Of a DNA stretch of 64,000 nt, positions 49,264-61,902 are shown piece after piece. Both the position numbers and the translations under genes were made by a program. The notes beneath the pieces are model-generated. The model was not told where the DNA came from. It saw only the letters and a list, made by a program, of their open reading frames with translations, and ran no database searches. This DNA comes from Liolophura sinensis (taxonomy: Eukaryota > Mollusca > Polyplacophora > Chitonida > Chitonidae): NCBI RefSeq assembly GCF_032854445.1, contig NW_027017997.1:1-64000 (forward strand), given 5' to 3'. Within the stretch, counting starts at the first letter, position 1, and the number at the start of each line of letters is the position of its first letter.

Positions 49264-50393
49264 CGAGAAATCGAATGGTGCAAACCGCGTTGCTCTCCGA
49301 CCAATACTTTTGGCTGTAGCGACAATTGAATGAGCATTTATGTGAAAATCACGTGACCAGCAACGGCTCTTACTCCATGGAAACCAAGGAAATTTGCAAT
49401 TTTTCAACAGCTGGAGATGCCTGGCCCAATTGCGCATCTTTTGGCACCTTATTGATGTGGGTCAGTGTTTAATTGTACTTTTTACAGCAGACTGTATCAA
49501 GTACCTTGTTGTTTTTATATACAAATGGTGTGGTTTTTTCAACATGTAGATAAAGACATTGAGTTTGTCTTCGACTTAGAAGTAAGACAATTGCTGGATG
49601 AGTTAAATGGGCTTGGCCCAAAGATTTGACGTCTTCTGGGCTACCGAAGGGCACATAACTTATAATCAAAAGTTGATTATAGTAATGACCAGTCGCGATA
49701 TTACATAGTAAATGTAGCCGAATTGAATTAGCAAAAAGCCCAGGCAAAAATCCCAAAGTGGAAAAACTGTTCCAATGCTGCTGGTAAGAGGCTAATCCGA
49801 CGTATTTTGTGACGAGAAATCGAATGGTGCAAACCGCGTTGCTCTCCGACCAATACTTTTGGCTGTAGCGACAATTGAATGAGCATTTATGTGAAAATCA
49901 CGTGACCAGCAACGGCTCTTACTCCATGGAAACCAAGGAAATTTGCAATTTTTCAACAGCTGGAGATGCCTGGCCCAATTGCGCATCTTTTGGCACCTTA
50001 TTGATGTGGGTCAGTGTTTAATTGTACTTTTTACAGCAGACTGTATCAAGTACCTTGTGTTTTTTATATACAAATGGTGTGGTTTTTCAACATGTAGATA
50101 AAGACATTGAGTTTGTCTTCGACTTAGAAGTAAGACAATTGCTGGATGAGTTAAATGGGCTTGGCCCAAAGATTTGACGTCTTCTGGGCTACCGAAGGGC
50201 ACATAACTTATAATCAAAAGTTGATTATAGTAATGACCAGTCGCGATATTACATAGTAAATGTAGCCGAATTGAATTAGCAAAAAGCCCAGGCAAAAATC
50301 CAAAAGTGGAAAAACTGTTCCAATGCTGCTGATAAGAGGCTAATCCGATGTATTTTGTGACGAGAAATCGAATGGTGCAAACCGCGTTGCTCT

Positions 50394-51489
50394 CCGACCA
50401 ATACTTTTGGCTGTAGCGACAATTGAATGAGCATTTATGTGAAAATCACGTGACCAGCAACGGCTCTTACTCCATGGAAACCAAGGAAATTTGCAATTTT
50501 TCAACAGCTGGAGATGCCTGGCCCAATTGCGCATCTTTTGGCACCTTATTGATGTGGGTCAGTGTTCAATTGTACTTTTTACAGCAGACTGTATCAAGTA
50601 CCTTGTTGTTTTTATATACAAATGGTGTGGTTTTTCAACATGTAGATAAAGACATTGAGTTTGTCTTCGACTTAGAAGTAAGACAATTGCTGGATGAGTT
50701 AAATGGGCTTGGCCCAAAGATTTGACGTCTTCTGGGCTACCGAAGGGCACATAACTTATAATAAAAAGTTGAATATAGTAATGACCAGTCGCGATATTAC
50801 ATAGTAAATGTAGCCGAATTTAATTAGCAAAAAGCCCAGGCAAAAATCCCAAAGTGGAAAAACTGTTCCAATGCTGCTGGTAAGAGGCTAATCCGACGTA
50901 TTTTGTGACGAGAAATCGAATGGTGCAAACCGCGTTGCTCTCCGACCAATACTTTTGGCTGTAGCGACAATTGAATGAGCATTTATGTGAAAATCACGTG
51001 ACCAGCAACGGCTCTTACTCCATGGAAACCAAGGAAATTTGCAATTTTTCAACAGCTGGAGATGCCTGGCCCAATTGCGCATCTTTTGGCACCTTATTGA
51101 TGTGGGTCAGTGTTCAATTGTACTTTTTACAGCAGACTGTATCAAGTACCTTGTTGTTTTTATATACAAATGGTGTGGTTTTTCAACATGTAGATAAAGA
51201 CATTGAGTTTGTCTTCGACTTAGAAGTAAGACAATTGCTGGATGAGTTAAATGGGCTTGGCCCAAAGATTTGACGTCTTCTGGGCTACCGAAGGGCACAT
51301 AACTTATAATCAAAAGTTGATTATAGTAATGACCAGTCGCGATATTACATAGTAAATGTAGCCGAATTGAATTAGCAAAAAGCCCAGGCAAAAATCCCAA
51401 AGTGGAAAAACTGTTCCAATGCTGCTGGTAAGAGGCTAATCCGACGTATTTTGTGACGAGAAATCGAATGGTGCAAACCGCGTTGCTCT
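50394..51489. repeat. A-A dimer, copy 1 (M93-M94)
   Basis: These are two adjacent A-type units. M93 has cttataataaaaagttg near 50757 and gaatttaatt; M94 has gattatag and atcccaaag. The same pair recurs as M114-M115, 21 monomers (11,509 bp) downstream, where I noticed a single change (caacggctgg in M114). The neighbours differ: M95 is CCTAA while M116 is ACCAG, so the shared block is bounded to about two units. Confidence 0.85.
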
Positions 51490-52037
51490 CCGACCAATAC
51501 TTTTGGCTGTAGCGACAATTGAATGAGCATTTATGTGAAAATCACGTGCCTAACAACGGCTCTTACTCCATGGAAACCAAGGAAATTTGCAATTTTTCAA
51601 CAGCTGGAGATGCCTGGCCCAATTGCGCATCTTTTGGCACCTTATTGATGTGGGTCAGTGTTTAATTGTACTTTTTACAGCAGACTGTATCAAGTACCTT
51701 GTGTTTTTTATATACAAATGGTGTGGTTTTTCAACATGTAGATAAAGACATTGAGTTTGTCTTCGACTTAGAAGTAAGACAATTGCTGGATGAGTTAAAT
51801 GGGCTTGGCCCAAAGATTTGACGTCTTCTGGGCTACCGAAGGGCACATAACTTATAATCAAAAGTTGAATATAGTAATGACCAGTCGCGATATTACATAG
51901 TAAATGTAGCCGAATTGAATTAGCAAAAAGCCCAGGCAAAAATCCAAAAGTGGAAAAACTGTTCCAATGCTGCTGATAAGAGGCTAATCCGATGTATTTT
52001 GTGACGAGAAATCGAATGGTGCAAACCGCGTTGCTCT

Positions 52038-53680
52038 CCGACCAACACTTATGGCTGTAGCTACAATTGAATGAGCATTTATGTGAAAATCACGTGACCA
52101 GCAACGGCTCTTACTCCATGGAAACCAAGGAAATTTGCAATTTTTCAACAGCTGGAGATGCCTGGCCCAATTGCGCACCTTTTGGCACCTTATTGATGTG
52201 GGTCAGTGTTTAATTGTACTTTTTACAGCAGACTGTATCAAGTACCTTGTGTTTTTTATATACAAATGGTGTGGTTTTTCAACATGTAGATAAAGACATT
52301 GAGTTTGTCTTCGACTTAGAAGTAAGACAATTGCTGGATGAGTTAAATGGGCTTGGCCCAAAGATTTGACGTCTTCTGGGCTACCGAAGGGCACATAACT
52401 TATAATCAAAAGTTGATTATAGTAATGACCAGTCGCGATATTACATAGTAAATGTAGCCGAATTGAATTAGCAAAAAGCCCAGGCAAAAATCCAAAAGTG
52501 GAAAAACTGTTCCAATGCTGCTGGTAAGAGGCTAATCCGACGTATTTTGTGACGAGAAATCGAATGGTGCAAACCGCGTTGCTCTCCGACCAATACTTTT
52601 GGCTGTAGCGACAATTGAATGAGCATTTATGTGAAAATCACGTGACCAGCAACGGCTCTTACTCCATGGAAACCAAGGAAATTTGCAATTTTTCAACAGC
52701 TGGAGATGCCTGGCCCAATTGCGCATCTTTTGGCACCTTATTGATGTGGGTCAGTGTTTAATTGTACTTTTTACAGCAGACTGTATCAAGTACCTTGTGT
52801 TTTTTATATACAAATGGTGTGGTTTTTCAACATGTAGATAAAGACATTGAGTTTGTCTTCGACTTAGAAGTAAGACAATTGCTGGATGAGTTAAATGGGC
52901 TTGGCCCAAAGATTTGACGTCTTCTGGGCTACCGAAGGGCACATAACTTATAATCAAAAGTTGAATATAGTAATGACCAGTCGCGATATTACATAGTAAA
53001 TGTAGCCGAATTGAATTAGCAAAAAGCCCAGGCAAAAATCCAAAAGTGGAAAAACTGTTCCAATGCTGCTGATAAGAGGCTAATCCGACGTATTTTGTGA
53101 CGAGAAATCGAATGGTGCAAACCGCGTTGCTCTCCGACCAATACTTTTGGCTGTAGCGACAATTGAATGAGCATTTATGTGAAAATCACGTGCCTAACAA
53201 CGGCTCTTACTCCAAGGGAACCAAGGAAATTTGCAATTTTTCAACAGCTGGAGATGCCTGGCCCAATTGCGCATCTTTTGGCACCTTATTGATGTGGGTC
53301 GTGTTCAATTGTACTTTTTACAGCAGACTGTATCAAGTACCTTGTGTTTTTTATATACAAATGGTGTGGTTTTTCAACATGTAGATAAAGACATTGAGTT
53401 TGTCTTCGACTTAGAAGTAAGACAATTGCTGGATGAGTTAAATGGGCTTGGCCCAAAGATTTGACGTCTTCTGGGCTACCGAAGGGCACATAACTTATAA
53501 TCAAAAGTTGAATATAGTAATGACCAGTCGCGATATTACATAGTAAATGTAGCCGAATTGAATTAGCAAAAAGCCCAGGCAAAAATCCCAAAGTGGAAAA
53601 ACTGTTCCAATGCTGCTGATAAGAGGCTAATCCGACGTATTTTGTGACGAGAAATCGAATGGTGCAAACCGCGTTGCTCT
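52038..53680. repeat. Three-monomer block, copy 1 (M96-M98)
   Basis: M96 combines the L2 linker with ACCAG and gcacctttt, an unusual set. M97 is ACCAG with T174 and GT214. M98 is the first ccaaggg unit. The same order occurs as M105-M107, 4,931 bp (nine monomers less one base) later. The one-base difference is the deletion in M98. Confidence 0.87.
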
Positions 53681-54228
53681 CCGACCAATACTTTTGGCTG
53701 TAGCGACATATGAATGAGCATTTATGTGAAAATCACGTGCCTAACAACGGCTCTTACTCCAAGGGAACCAAGGAAATTTGCAATTTTTCAACAGCTGGAG
53801 ATGCCTGGCCCAATTGCGCATCTTTTGGCACCTTATTGATGTGGGTCAGTGTTTAATTGTACTTTTTACAGCAGACTGTATCAAGTACCTTGTTGTTTTT
53901 ATATACAAATGGTGTGGTTTTTCAACATGTAGATAAAGACATTGAGTTTGTCTTCGACTTAGAAGTAAGACAATTGCTGGATGAGTTAAATGGGCTTGGC
54001 CCAAAGATTTGACGTCTTCTGGGCTACCGAAGGGCACATAACTTATAATCAAAAGTTGAATATAGTAATGACCAGTCGCGATATTACATAGTAAATGTAG
54101 CCGAATTGAATTAGCAAAAAGCCCAGGCAAAAATCCAAAAGTGGAAAAACTGTTCCAATGCTGCTGGTAAGAGGCTAATCCGACGTATTTAGTGACGAGA
54201 AATCGAATGGTGCAAACCGCGTTGCTCT
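53134..54228. repeat. ccaaggg/catatg marker dimer, copy 2 (M98-M99)
   Basis: The ccaaggg change occurs near 53213 and 53759, with CATATG at 53707-53712 in the second unit. M98 lacks one base in gtgggtcgtg (near 53300) and is 547 bp. M98 has C174 with GT214, and M99 has T174 with TG214. The pair lies ten monomers after copy 1 and nine before copy 3. Confidence 0.9.
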
Positions 54229-56420
54229 CCGACCAACACTTATGGCTGTAGCTACAATTGAATGAGCATTTATGTGAAAATCACGTGCCTAACAACGGCT
54301 CTTACTCCATGGAAACCAAGGAAATTTGCAATTTTTCAACAGCTGGAGATGCCTGGCCCAATTGCGCATCTTTTTGCACCTTATTGATGTGGGTCAGTGT
54401 TTAATTGTACTTTTTACAGCAGACTGTATCAAGTACCTTGTTGTTTTTATATACAAATGGTGTGGTTTTTCAACATGTAGATAAAGACATTGAGTTTGTC
54501 TTCGACTTAGAAGTAAGACAATTGCTGGATGAGTTAAATGGGCTTGGCCCAAAGATTTGACGTCTTCTGGGCTACCGAAGGGCACATAACTTATAATCAA
54601 AAGTTGAATATAGTAATGACCAGTCGCGATATTACATAGTAAATGTAGCCGAATTTAATTAGCAAAAAGCCCAGGCAAAAATCCCAAAGTGGAAAAACTG
54701 TTCCAATGCTGCTGGTAAGAGGCTAATCCGACGTATTTTGTGACGAGAAATCGAATGGTGCAAACCGCGTTGCTCTCCGACCAATACTTTTGGCTGTAGC
54801 GACAATTGAATGAGCATTTATGTGAAAATCACGTGACCAGCAACGGCTCTTACTCCATGGAAACCAAGGAAATTTGCAATTTTTCAACAGCTGGAGATGC
54901 CTGGCCCAATTGCGCATCTTTTGGCACCTTATTGATGTGGGTCAGTGTTCAATTGTACTTTTTACAGCAGACTGTATCAAGTACCTTGTTGTTTTTATAT
55001 ACAAATGGTGTGGTTTTTCAACATGTAGATAAAGACATTGAGTTTGTCTTCGACTTAGAAGTAAGACAATTGCTGGATGAGTTAAATGGGCTTGGCCCAA
55101 AGATTTGACGTCTTCTGGGCTACCGGAGGGCACATAACTTATAATCAAAAGTTGATTATAGTAATGACCAGTCGCGATATTACATAGTAAATGTAGCCGA
55201 ATTGAATTAGCAAAAAGCCCAGGCAAAAATCCAAAGTGGAAAAAACTGTTCCAATGCTGCTGGTAAGAGGCTAATCCGACGTATTTTGTGACGAGAAATC
55301 GAATGGTGCAAACCGCGTTGCTCTCCGACCAATACTTTTGGCTGTAGCGACAATTGAATGAGCATTTATGTGAAAATCACGTGACCAGCAACGGCTCTTA
55401 CTCCATGGAAACCAAGGAAATTTGCAATTTTTCAACAGCTGGAGATGCCTGGCCCAATTGCGCATCTTTTGGCACCTTATTGATGTGGGTCAGTGTTCAA
55501 TTGTACTTTTTACAGCAGACTGTATCAAGTACCTTGTTGTTTTTATATACGAATGGTGTGGTTTTTCAACATGTAGATAAAGACATTGAGTTTGTCTTCG
55601 ACTTAGAAGTAAGACAATTGCTGGATGAGTTAAATGGGCTTGGCCCAAAGATTTGACGTCTTCTGGGCTACCGAAGGGCACATAACTTATAATCAAAAGT
55701 TGATTATAGTAATGACCAGTCGCGTTATTACATAGTAAATGTAGCCGAATTTAATTAGCAAAAAGCCCAGGCAAAAATCCAAAAGTGGAAAAACTGTTCC
55801 AATGCTGCTGATAAGAGGCTAATCCGACGTATTTTGTGACGAGAAATCGAATGGTGCAAACCGCGTTGCTCTCCGACCAATACTTTTGGCTGTAGCGACA
55901 ATTGAATGAGCATTTATGTGAAAATCACGTGCCTAACAACGGCTCTTACTCCATGGAAACCAAGGAAATTTGCAATTTTTCAACAGCTGGAGATGCCTGG
56001 CCCAATTGCGCATCTTTTTGCACCTTATTGATGTGGGTCAGTGTTTAATTGTACTTTTTACAGCAGACTGTATCAAGTACCTTGTGTTTTTTATATACAA
56101 ATGGTGTGGTTTTTCAACATGTAGATAAAGACATTGAGTTTGTCTTCGACTTAGAAGTAAGACAATTGCTGGATGAGTTAAATGGGCTTGGCCCAAAGAT
56201 TTGACGTCTTCTGGGCTACCGAAGGGCACATAACTTATAATCAAAAGTTGAATATAGTAATGACCAGTCGCGATATTACATAGTAAATGTAGCCGAATTG
56301 AATTAGCAAAAAGCCCAGGCAAAAATCCCAAAGTGGAAAAACTGTTCCAATGCTGCTGATAAGAGGCTAATCCGATGTATTTTGTGACGAGAAATCGAAT
56401 GGTGCAAACCGCGTTGCTCT
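54229..56420. repeat. M100-M103, mixed A and B units with private changes
   Basis: M100 (54229) has the L2 linker, CCTAA with TG214, and ctttttgcacc in place of cttttggcacc; M103 (55873) shares ctttttgcacc. M101 and M102 (54777 and 55325) are A-type. Private substitutions are taccggaggg in M101 (near 55124), tatacgaatgg (near 55551) and gtcgcgttatt (near 55725) in M102. M99's tail has atttagtgacg near 54190. M101 contains atccaaagtgg followed by an added a, keeping its length at 548. Confidence 0.82.
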
Positions 56421-58612
56421 CCGACCAACACTTATGGCTGTAGCTACAATTGAATGAGCATTTATGTGAAAATCACGTGACCAGCAACGGCTCTTACTCC
56501 ATGGAAACCAAGGAAATTTGCAATTTTTCAACAGCTGGAGATGCCTGGCCCAATTGCGCACCTTTTGGCACCTTATTGATGTGGGTCAGTGTTTAATTGT
56601 ACTTTTTACAGCAGACTGTATCAAGTACCTTGTGTTTTTTATATACAAATGGAGGGGTTTTTCAACATGTAGATAAAGACATTGAGTTTGTCTTCGACTT
56701 AGAAGTAAGACAATTGCTGGATGAGTTAAATGGGCTTGGCCCAAAGATTTGACGTCTTCTGGGCTACCGAAGGGCACATAACTTATAATCAAAAGTTGAT
56801 TATAGTAATGACCAGTCGCGATATTACATAGTAAATGTAGCCGAATTGAATTAGCAAAAAGCCCAGGCAAAAATCCAAAAGTGGAAAAACTGTTCCAATG
56901 CTGCTGATAAGAGGCTAATCCGATGTATTTTGTGACGAGAAATCGAATGGTGCAAACCGCGTTGCTCTCCGACCAACACTTATGGCTGTAGCTACAATTG
57001 AATGAGCATTTATGTGAAAATCACGTGACCAGCAACGGCTCTTACTCCATGGAAACCAAGGAAATTTGCAATTTTTCAACAGCTGGAGATGCCTGGCCCA
57101 ATTGCGCACCTTTTGGCACCTTATTGATGTGGGTCAGTGTTTAATTGTACTTTTTACAGCAGACTGTATCAAGTACCTTGTGTTTTTTATATACAAATGG
57201 TGTGGTTTTTCAACATGTAGATAAAGACATTGAGTTTGTCTTCGACTTAGAAGTAAGACAATTGCTGGATGAGTTAAATGGGCTTGGCCCAAAGATTTGA
57301 CGTCTTCTGGGCTACCGAAGGGCACATAACTTATAATCAAAAGTTGATTATAGTAATGACCAGTCGCGATATTACATAGTAAATGTAGCCGAATTGAATT
57401 AGCAAAAAGCCCAGGCAAAAATCCAAAAGTGGAAAAACTGTTCCAATGCTGCTGGTAAGAGGCTAATCCGACGTATTTTGTGACGAGAAATCGAATGGTG
57501 CAAACCGCGTTGCTCTCCGACCAATACTTTTGGCTGTAGCGACAATTGAATGAGCATTTATGTGAAAATCACGTGACCAGCAACGGCTCTTACTCCATGG
57601 AAACCAAGGAAATTTGCAATTTTTCAACAGCTGGAGATGCCTGGCCCAATTGCGCATCTTTTGGCACCTTATTGATGTGGGTCAGTGTTTAATTGTACTT
57701 TTTACAGCAGACTGTATCAAGTACCTTGTGTTTTTTATATACAAATGGTGTGGTTTTTCAACATGTAGATAAAGACATTGAGTTTGTCTTCGACTTAGAA
57801 GTAAGACAATTGCTGGATGAGTTAAATGGGCTTGGCCCAAAGATTTGACGTCTTCTGGGCTACCGAAGGGCACATAACTTATAATCAAAAGTTGAATATA
57901 GTAATGACCAGTCGCGATATTACATAGTAAATGTAGCCGAATTGAATTAGCAAAAAGCCCAGGCAAAAATCCAAAAGTGGAAAAACTGTTCCAATGCTGC
58001 TGATAAGAGGCTAATCCGACGTATTTTGTGACGAGAAATCGAATGGTGCAAACCGCGTTGCTCTCCGACCAATACTTTTGGCTGTAGCGACAATTGAATG
58101 AGCATTTATGTGAAAATCACGTGCCTAACAACGGCTCTTACTCCAAGGGAACCAAGGAAATTTGCAATTTTTCAACAGCTGGAGATGCCTGGCCCAATTG
58201 CGCATCTTTTGGCACCTTATTGATGTGGGTCAGTGTTCAATTGTACTTTTTACAGCAGACTGTATCAAGTACCTTGTGTTTTTTATATACAAATGGTGTG
58301 GTTTTTCAACATGTAGATAAAGACATTGAGTTTGTCTTCGACTTAGAAGTAAGACAATTGCTGGATGAGTTAAATGGGCTTGGCCCAAAGATTTGACGTC
58401 TTCTGGGCTACCGAAGGGCACATAACTTATAATCAAAAGTTGAATATAGTAATGACCAGTCGCGATATTACATAGTAAATGTAGCCGAATTGAATTAGCA
58501 AAAAGCCCAGGCAAAAATCCGAAAGTGGAAAAACTGTTCCAATGCTGCTGATAAGAGGCTAATCCGACGTATTTTGTGACGAGAAATCGAATGGTGCAAA
58601 CCGCGTTGCTCT
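56421..58612. repeat. M104 plus three-monomer block copy 2 (M105-M107)
   Basis: M104 (56421) and M105 (56969) are adjacent near-copies of M96, both with L2, ACCAG and gcacctttt. They differ by a private ggaggggttt in M104 (near 56651) and by A487/T504 in M104 against G487/C504 in M105. M105-M107 then follow the order of M96-M98. A single-unit tandem duplication therefore added one monomer relative to the upstream copy, which explains the change from an eight- to a nine-monomer offset. Confidence 0.87.
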
Positions 58613-59708
58613 CCGACCAATACTTTTGGCTGTAGCGACATATGAATGAGCATTTATGTGAAAATCACGTGCCTAACAACGGCTCTTACTCCAAGGGAAC
58701 CAAGGAAATTTGCAATTTTTCAACAGCTGGAGATGCCTGGCCCAATTGCGCATCTTTTGGCACCTTATTGATGTGGGTCAGTGTTTAATTGTACTTTTTA
58801 CAGCAGACTGTATCAAGTACCTTGTTGTTTTTATATACAAATGGTGTGGTTTTTCAACATGTAGATAAAGACATTGAGTTTTTCTTCGACTTAGAAGTAA
58901 GACAATTGCTGGATGAGTTAAATGGGCTTGGCCCAAAGATTTGACGTCTTCTGGGCTACCGAAGGGCACATAACTTATAATCAAAAGTTGAATATAGTAA
59001 TGACCAGTCGCGATATTACATAGTAAATGTAGCCGAATTGAATTAGCAAAAAGCCCAGGCAAAAATCCCAAAGTGGAAAAACTGTTCCAATGCTGCTGGT
59101 AAGAGGCTAATCCGACGTATTTTGTGACGAGAAATCGAATGGTGCAAACTGCGTTGCTCTCCGACCAAAACTTATGGCTGTAGCTACAATTGAATGAGCA
59201 TTTATGTGAAAATCACGTGCCTAACAACGGCTCTTACTCCATGGAAACCAAGGAAATTTGCAATTTTTCAACAGCTGGAGATGCCTGGCCCAATTGCGCA
59301 TCTTTTGGCACCTTATTGATGTGGGTCAGTGTTTAATTGTACTTTTTACAGCAGACTGTATCAAGTACCTTGTGTTTTTTATATACAAATGGTGTGGTTT
59401 TTCAACATGTAGATAAAGACATTGAGTTTGTCTTCGACTTAGAAGTAAGACAATTGCTGGATGAGTTAAATGGGCTTGGCCCAAAGATTTGACGTCTTCT
59501 GGGCTACCGAAGGGCACATAACTTATAATCAAAAGTTGACTATAGTAATGACCAGTCGCGATATTACATAGTAAATGTAGCCGAATTGAATTAGCAAAAA
59601 GCCCAGGCAAAAATCCCAAAGTGGAAAAACTGTTCCAATGCTGCTGGTAAGAGGCTAATCCGACGTATTTTGTGACGAGAAATCGAATGGTGCAAACCGC
59701 GTTGCTCT
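58065..59708. repeat. Three-monomer block of the terminal tandem duplication, copy 1 (M107-M109)
   Basis: The block is 1,644 bp. M107 and M108 form the third ccaaggg/catatg dimer (CATATG at 58639-58644), with ccgaaagtgg in M107 and gagtttttcttcg in M108. M108 ends in aaactgcgttg (t at 59150). M109 starts with the private linker ccaaaacttatgg and has gactatag. M110 (59709) is ACCAG with T174 and GT214. Confidence 0.9.
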
Positions 59709-60256
59709 CCGACCAATACTTTTGGCTGTAGCGACAATTGAATGAGCATTTATGTGAAAATCACGTGACCAGCAACGGCTCTTACTCCATGGAAACCAAG
59801 GAAATTTGCAATTTTTCAACAGCTGGAGATGCCTGGCCCAATTGCGCATCTTTTGGCACCTTATTGATGTGGGTCAGTGTTTAATTGTACTTTTTACAGC
59901 AGACTGTATCAAGTACCTTGTGTTTTTTATATACAAATGGTGTGGTTTTTCAACATGTAGATAAAGACATTGAGTTTGTCTTCGACTTAGAAGTAAGACA
60001 ATTGCTGGATGAGTTAAATGGGCTTGGCCCAAAGATTTGACGTCTTCTGGGCTACCGAAGGGCACATAACTTATAATCAAAAGTTGAATATAGTAATGAC
60101 CAGTCGCGATATTACATAGTAAATGTAGCCGAATTGAATTAGCAAAAAGCCCAGGCAAAAATCCAAAAGTGGAAAAACTGTTCCAATGCTGCTGATAAGA
60201 GGCTAATCCGACGTATTTTGTGACGAGAAATCGAATGGTGCAAACCGCGTTGCTCT

Positions 60257-61902
60257 CCGACCAATACTTTTGGCTGTAGCGACAATTGAATGAGCATTTA
60301 TGTGAAAATCACGTGCCTAACAACGGCTCTTACTCCAAGGGAACCAAGGAAATTTGCAATTTTTCAACAGCTCGAGATGCCTGGCCCAATTGCGCATCTT
60401 TTGGCACCTTATTGATGTGGGTCAGTGTTCAATTGTACTTTTTACAGCAGACTGTATCAAGTACCTTGTGTTTTTTATATACAAATGGTGTGGTTTTTCA
60501 ACATGTAGATAAAGACATTGAGTTTGTCTTCGACTTAGAAGTAAGACAATTGCTGGATGAGTTAAATGGGCTTGGCCCAAAGATTTGACGTCTTCTGGGC
60601 TACCGAAGGGCACATAACTTATAATCAAAAGTTGAATATAGTAATGACCAGTCGCGATATTACATAGTAAATGTAGCCGAATTGAATTAGCAAAAAGCCC
60701 AGGCAAAAATCCGAAAGTGGAAAAACTGTTCCAATGCTGCTGATAAGAGGCTAATCCGACGTATTTTGTGACGAGAAATCGAATGGTGCAAACCGCGTTG
60801 CTCTCCGACCAATACTTTTGGCTGTAGCGACATATGAATGAGCATTTATGTGAAAATCACGTGCCTAACAACGGCTCTTACTCCAAGGGAACCAAGGAAA
60901 TTTGCAATTTTTCAACAGCTGGAGATGCCTGGCCCAATTGCGCATCTTTTGGCACCTTATTGATGTGGGTCAGTGTTTAATTGTACTTTTTACAGCAGAC
61001 TGTATCAAGTACCTTGTTGTTTTTATATACAAATGGTGTGGTTTTTCAACATGTAGATAAAGACATTGAGTTTTTCTTCGACTTAGAAGTAAGACAATTG
61101 CTGGATGAGTTAAATGGGCTTGGCCCAAAGATTTGACGTCTTCTGGGCTACCGAAGGGCACATAACTTATAATCAAAAGTTGAATATAGTAATGACCAGT
61201 CGCGATATTACATAGTAAATGTAGCCGAATTGAATTAGCAAAAAGCCCAGGCAAAAAATCCCAAAGTGGAAAAAACTGTTCCAATGCTGCTGGTAAGAGG
61301 CTAATCCGACGTATTTTGTGACGAGAAATCGAATGGTGCAAACTGCGTTGCTCTCCGACCAAAACTTATGGCTGTAGCTACAATTGAATGAGCATTTATG
61401 TGAAAATCACGTGCCTAACAACGGCTCTTACTCCATGGAAACCAAGGAAATTTGCAATTTTTCAACAGCTGGAGATGCCTGGCCCAATTGCGCATCTTTT
61501 GGCACCTTATTGATGTGGGTCAGTGTTTAATTGTACTTTTTACAGCAGACTGTATCAAGTACCTTGTGTTTTTTATATACAAATGGTGTGGTTTTTCAAC
61601 ATGTAGATAAAGACATTGAGTTTGTCTTCGACTTAGAAGTAAGACAATTGCTGGATGAGTTAAATGGGCTTGGCCCAAAGATTTGACGTCTTCTGGGCTA
61701 CCGAAGGGCACATAACTTATAATCAAAAGTTGACTATAGTAATGACCAGTCGCGATATTACATAGTAAATGTAGCCGAATTGAATTAGCAAAAAGCCCAG
61801 GCAAAAATCCCAAAGTGGAAAAACTGTTCCAATGCTGCTGGTAAGAGGCTAATCCGACGTATTTTGTGACGAGAAATCGAATGGTGCAAACCGCGTTGCT
61901 CT
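60257..61902. repeat. Three-monomer block of the terminal tandem duplication, copy 2 (M111-M113)
   Basis: This repeats M107-M109 four monomers later (2,192 bp), with CATATG at 60831-60836, gagtttttcttcg in M112, aaactgcgttg (t at 61344) and the ccaaaacttatgg linker in M113. Differences are CTCGAG at 60371-60376 in M111 and two extra A residues in M112 (caaaaaatccc and gtggaaaaaactg), making M112 550 bp. The fourth unit differs between copies: M114 is A-type and matches M93, so conversion or a second event replaced it. Confidence 0.9.

Larger units (their letters stand above)
45462..50393. repeat. M84-M92, mosaic of hybrid monomers
   Basis: Starts are 45462, 46010, 46558, 47106, 47654, 48202, 48748, 49297 and 49846. 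M84 and M91 combine ACCAG with T174 and TG214. M87 and M92 combine ACCAG with T174 and GT214. M86 and M90 have cccag after CACGTG and gcacctttt in place of gcatctttt. M85 carries CTCGAG at 46124-46129. M88 and M89 carry ccaaggg. M89 is 546 bp (accaaaaattt replaces the usual accaaggaaattt). M90 and M91 each carry one extra base. All combinations of the three diagnostic sites appear, so exchange within monomers has been frequent. Confidence 0.85.
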
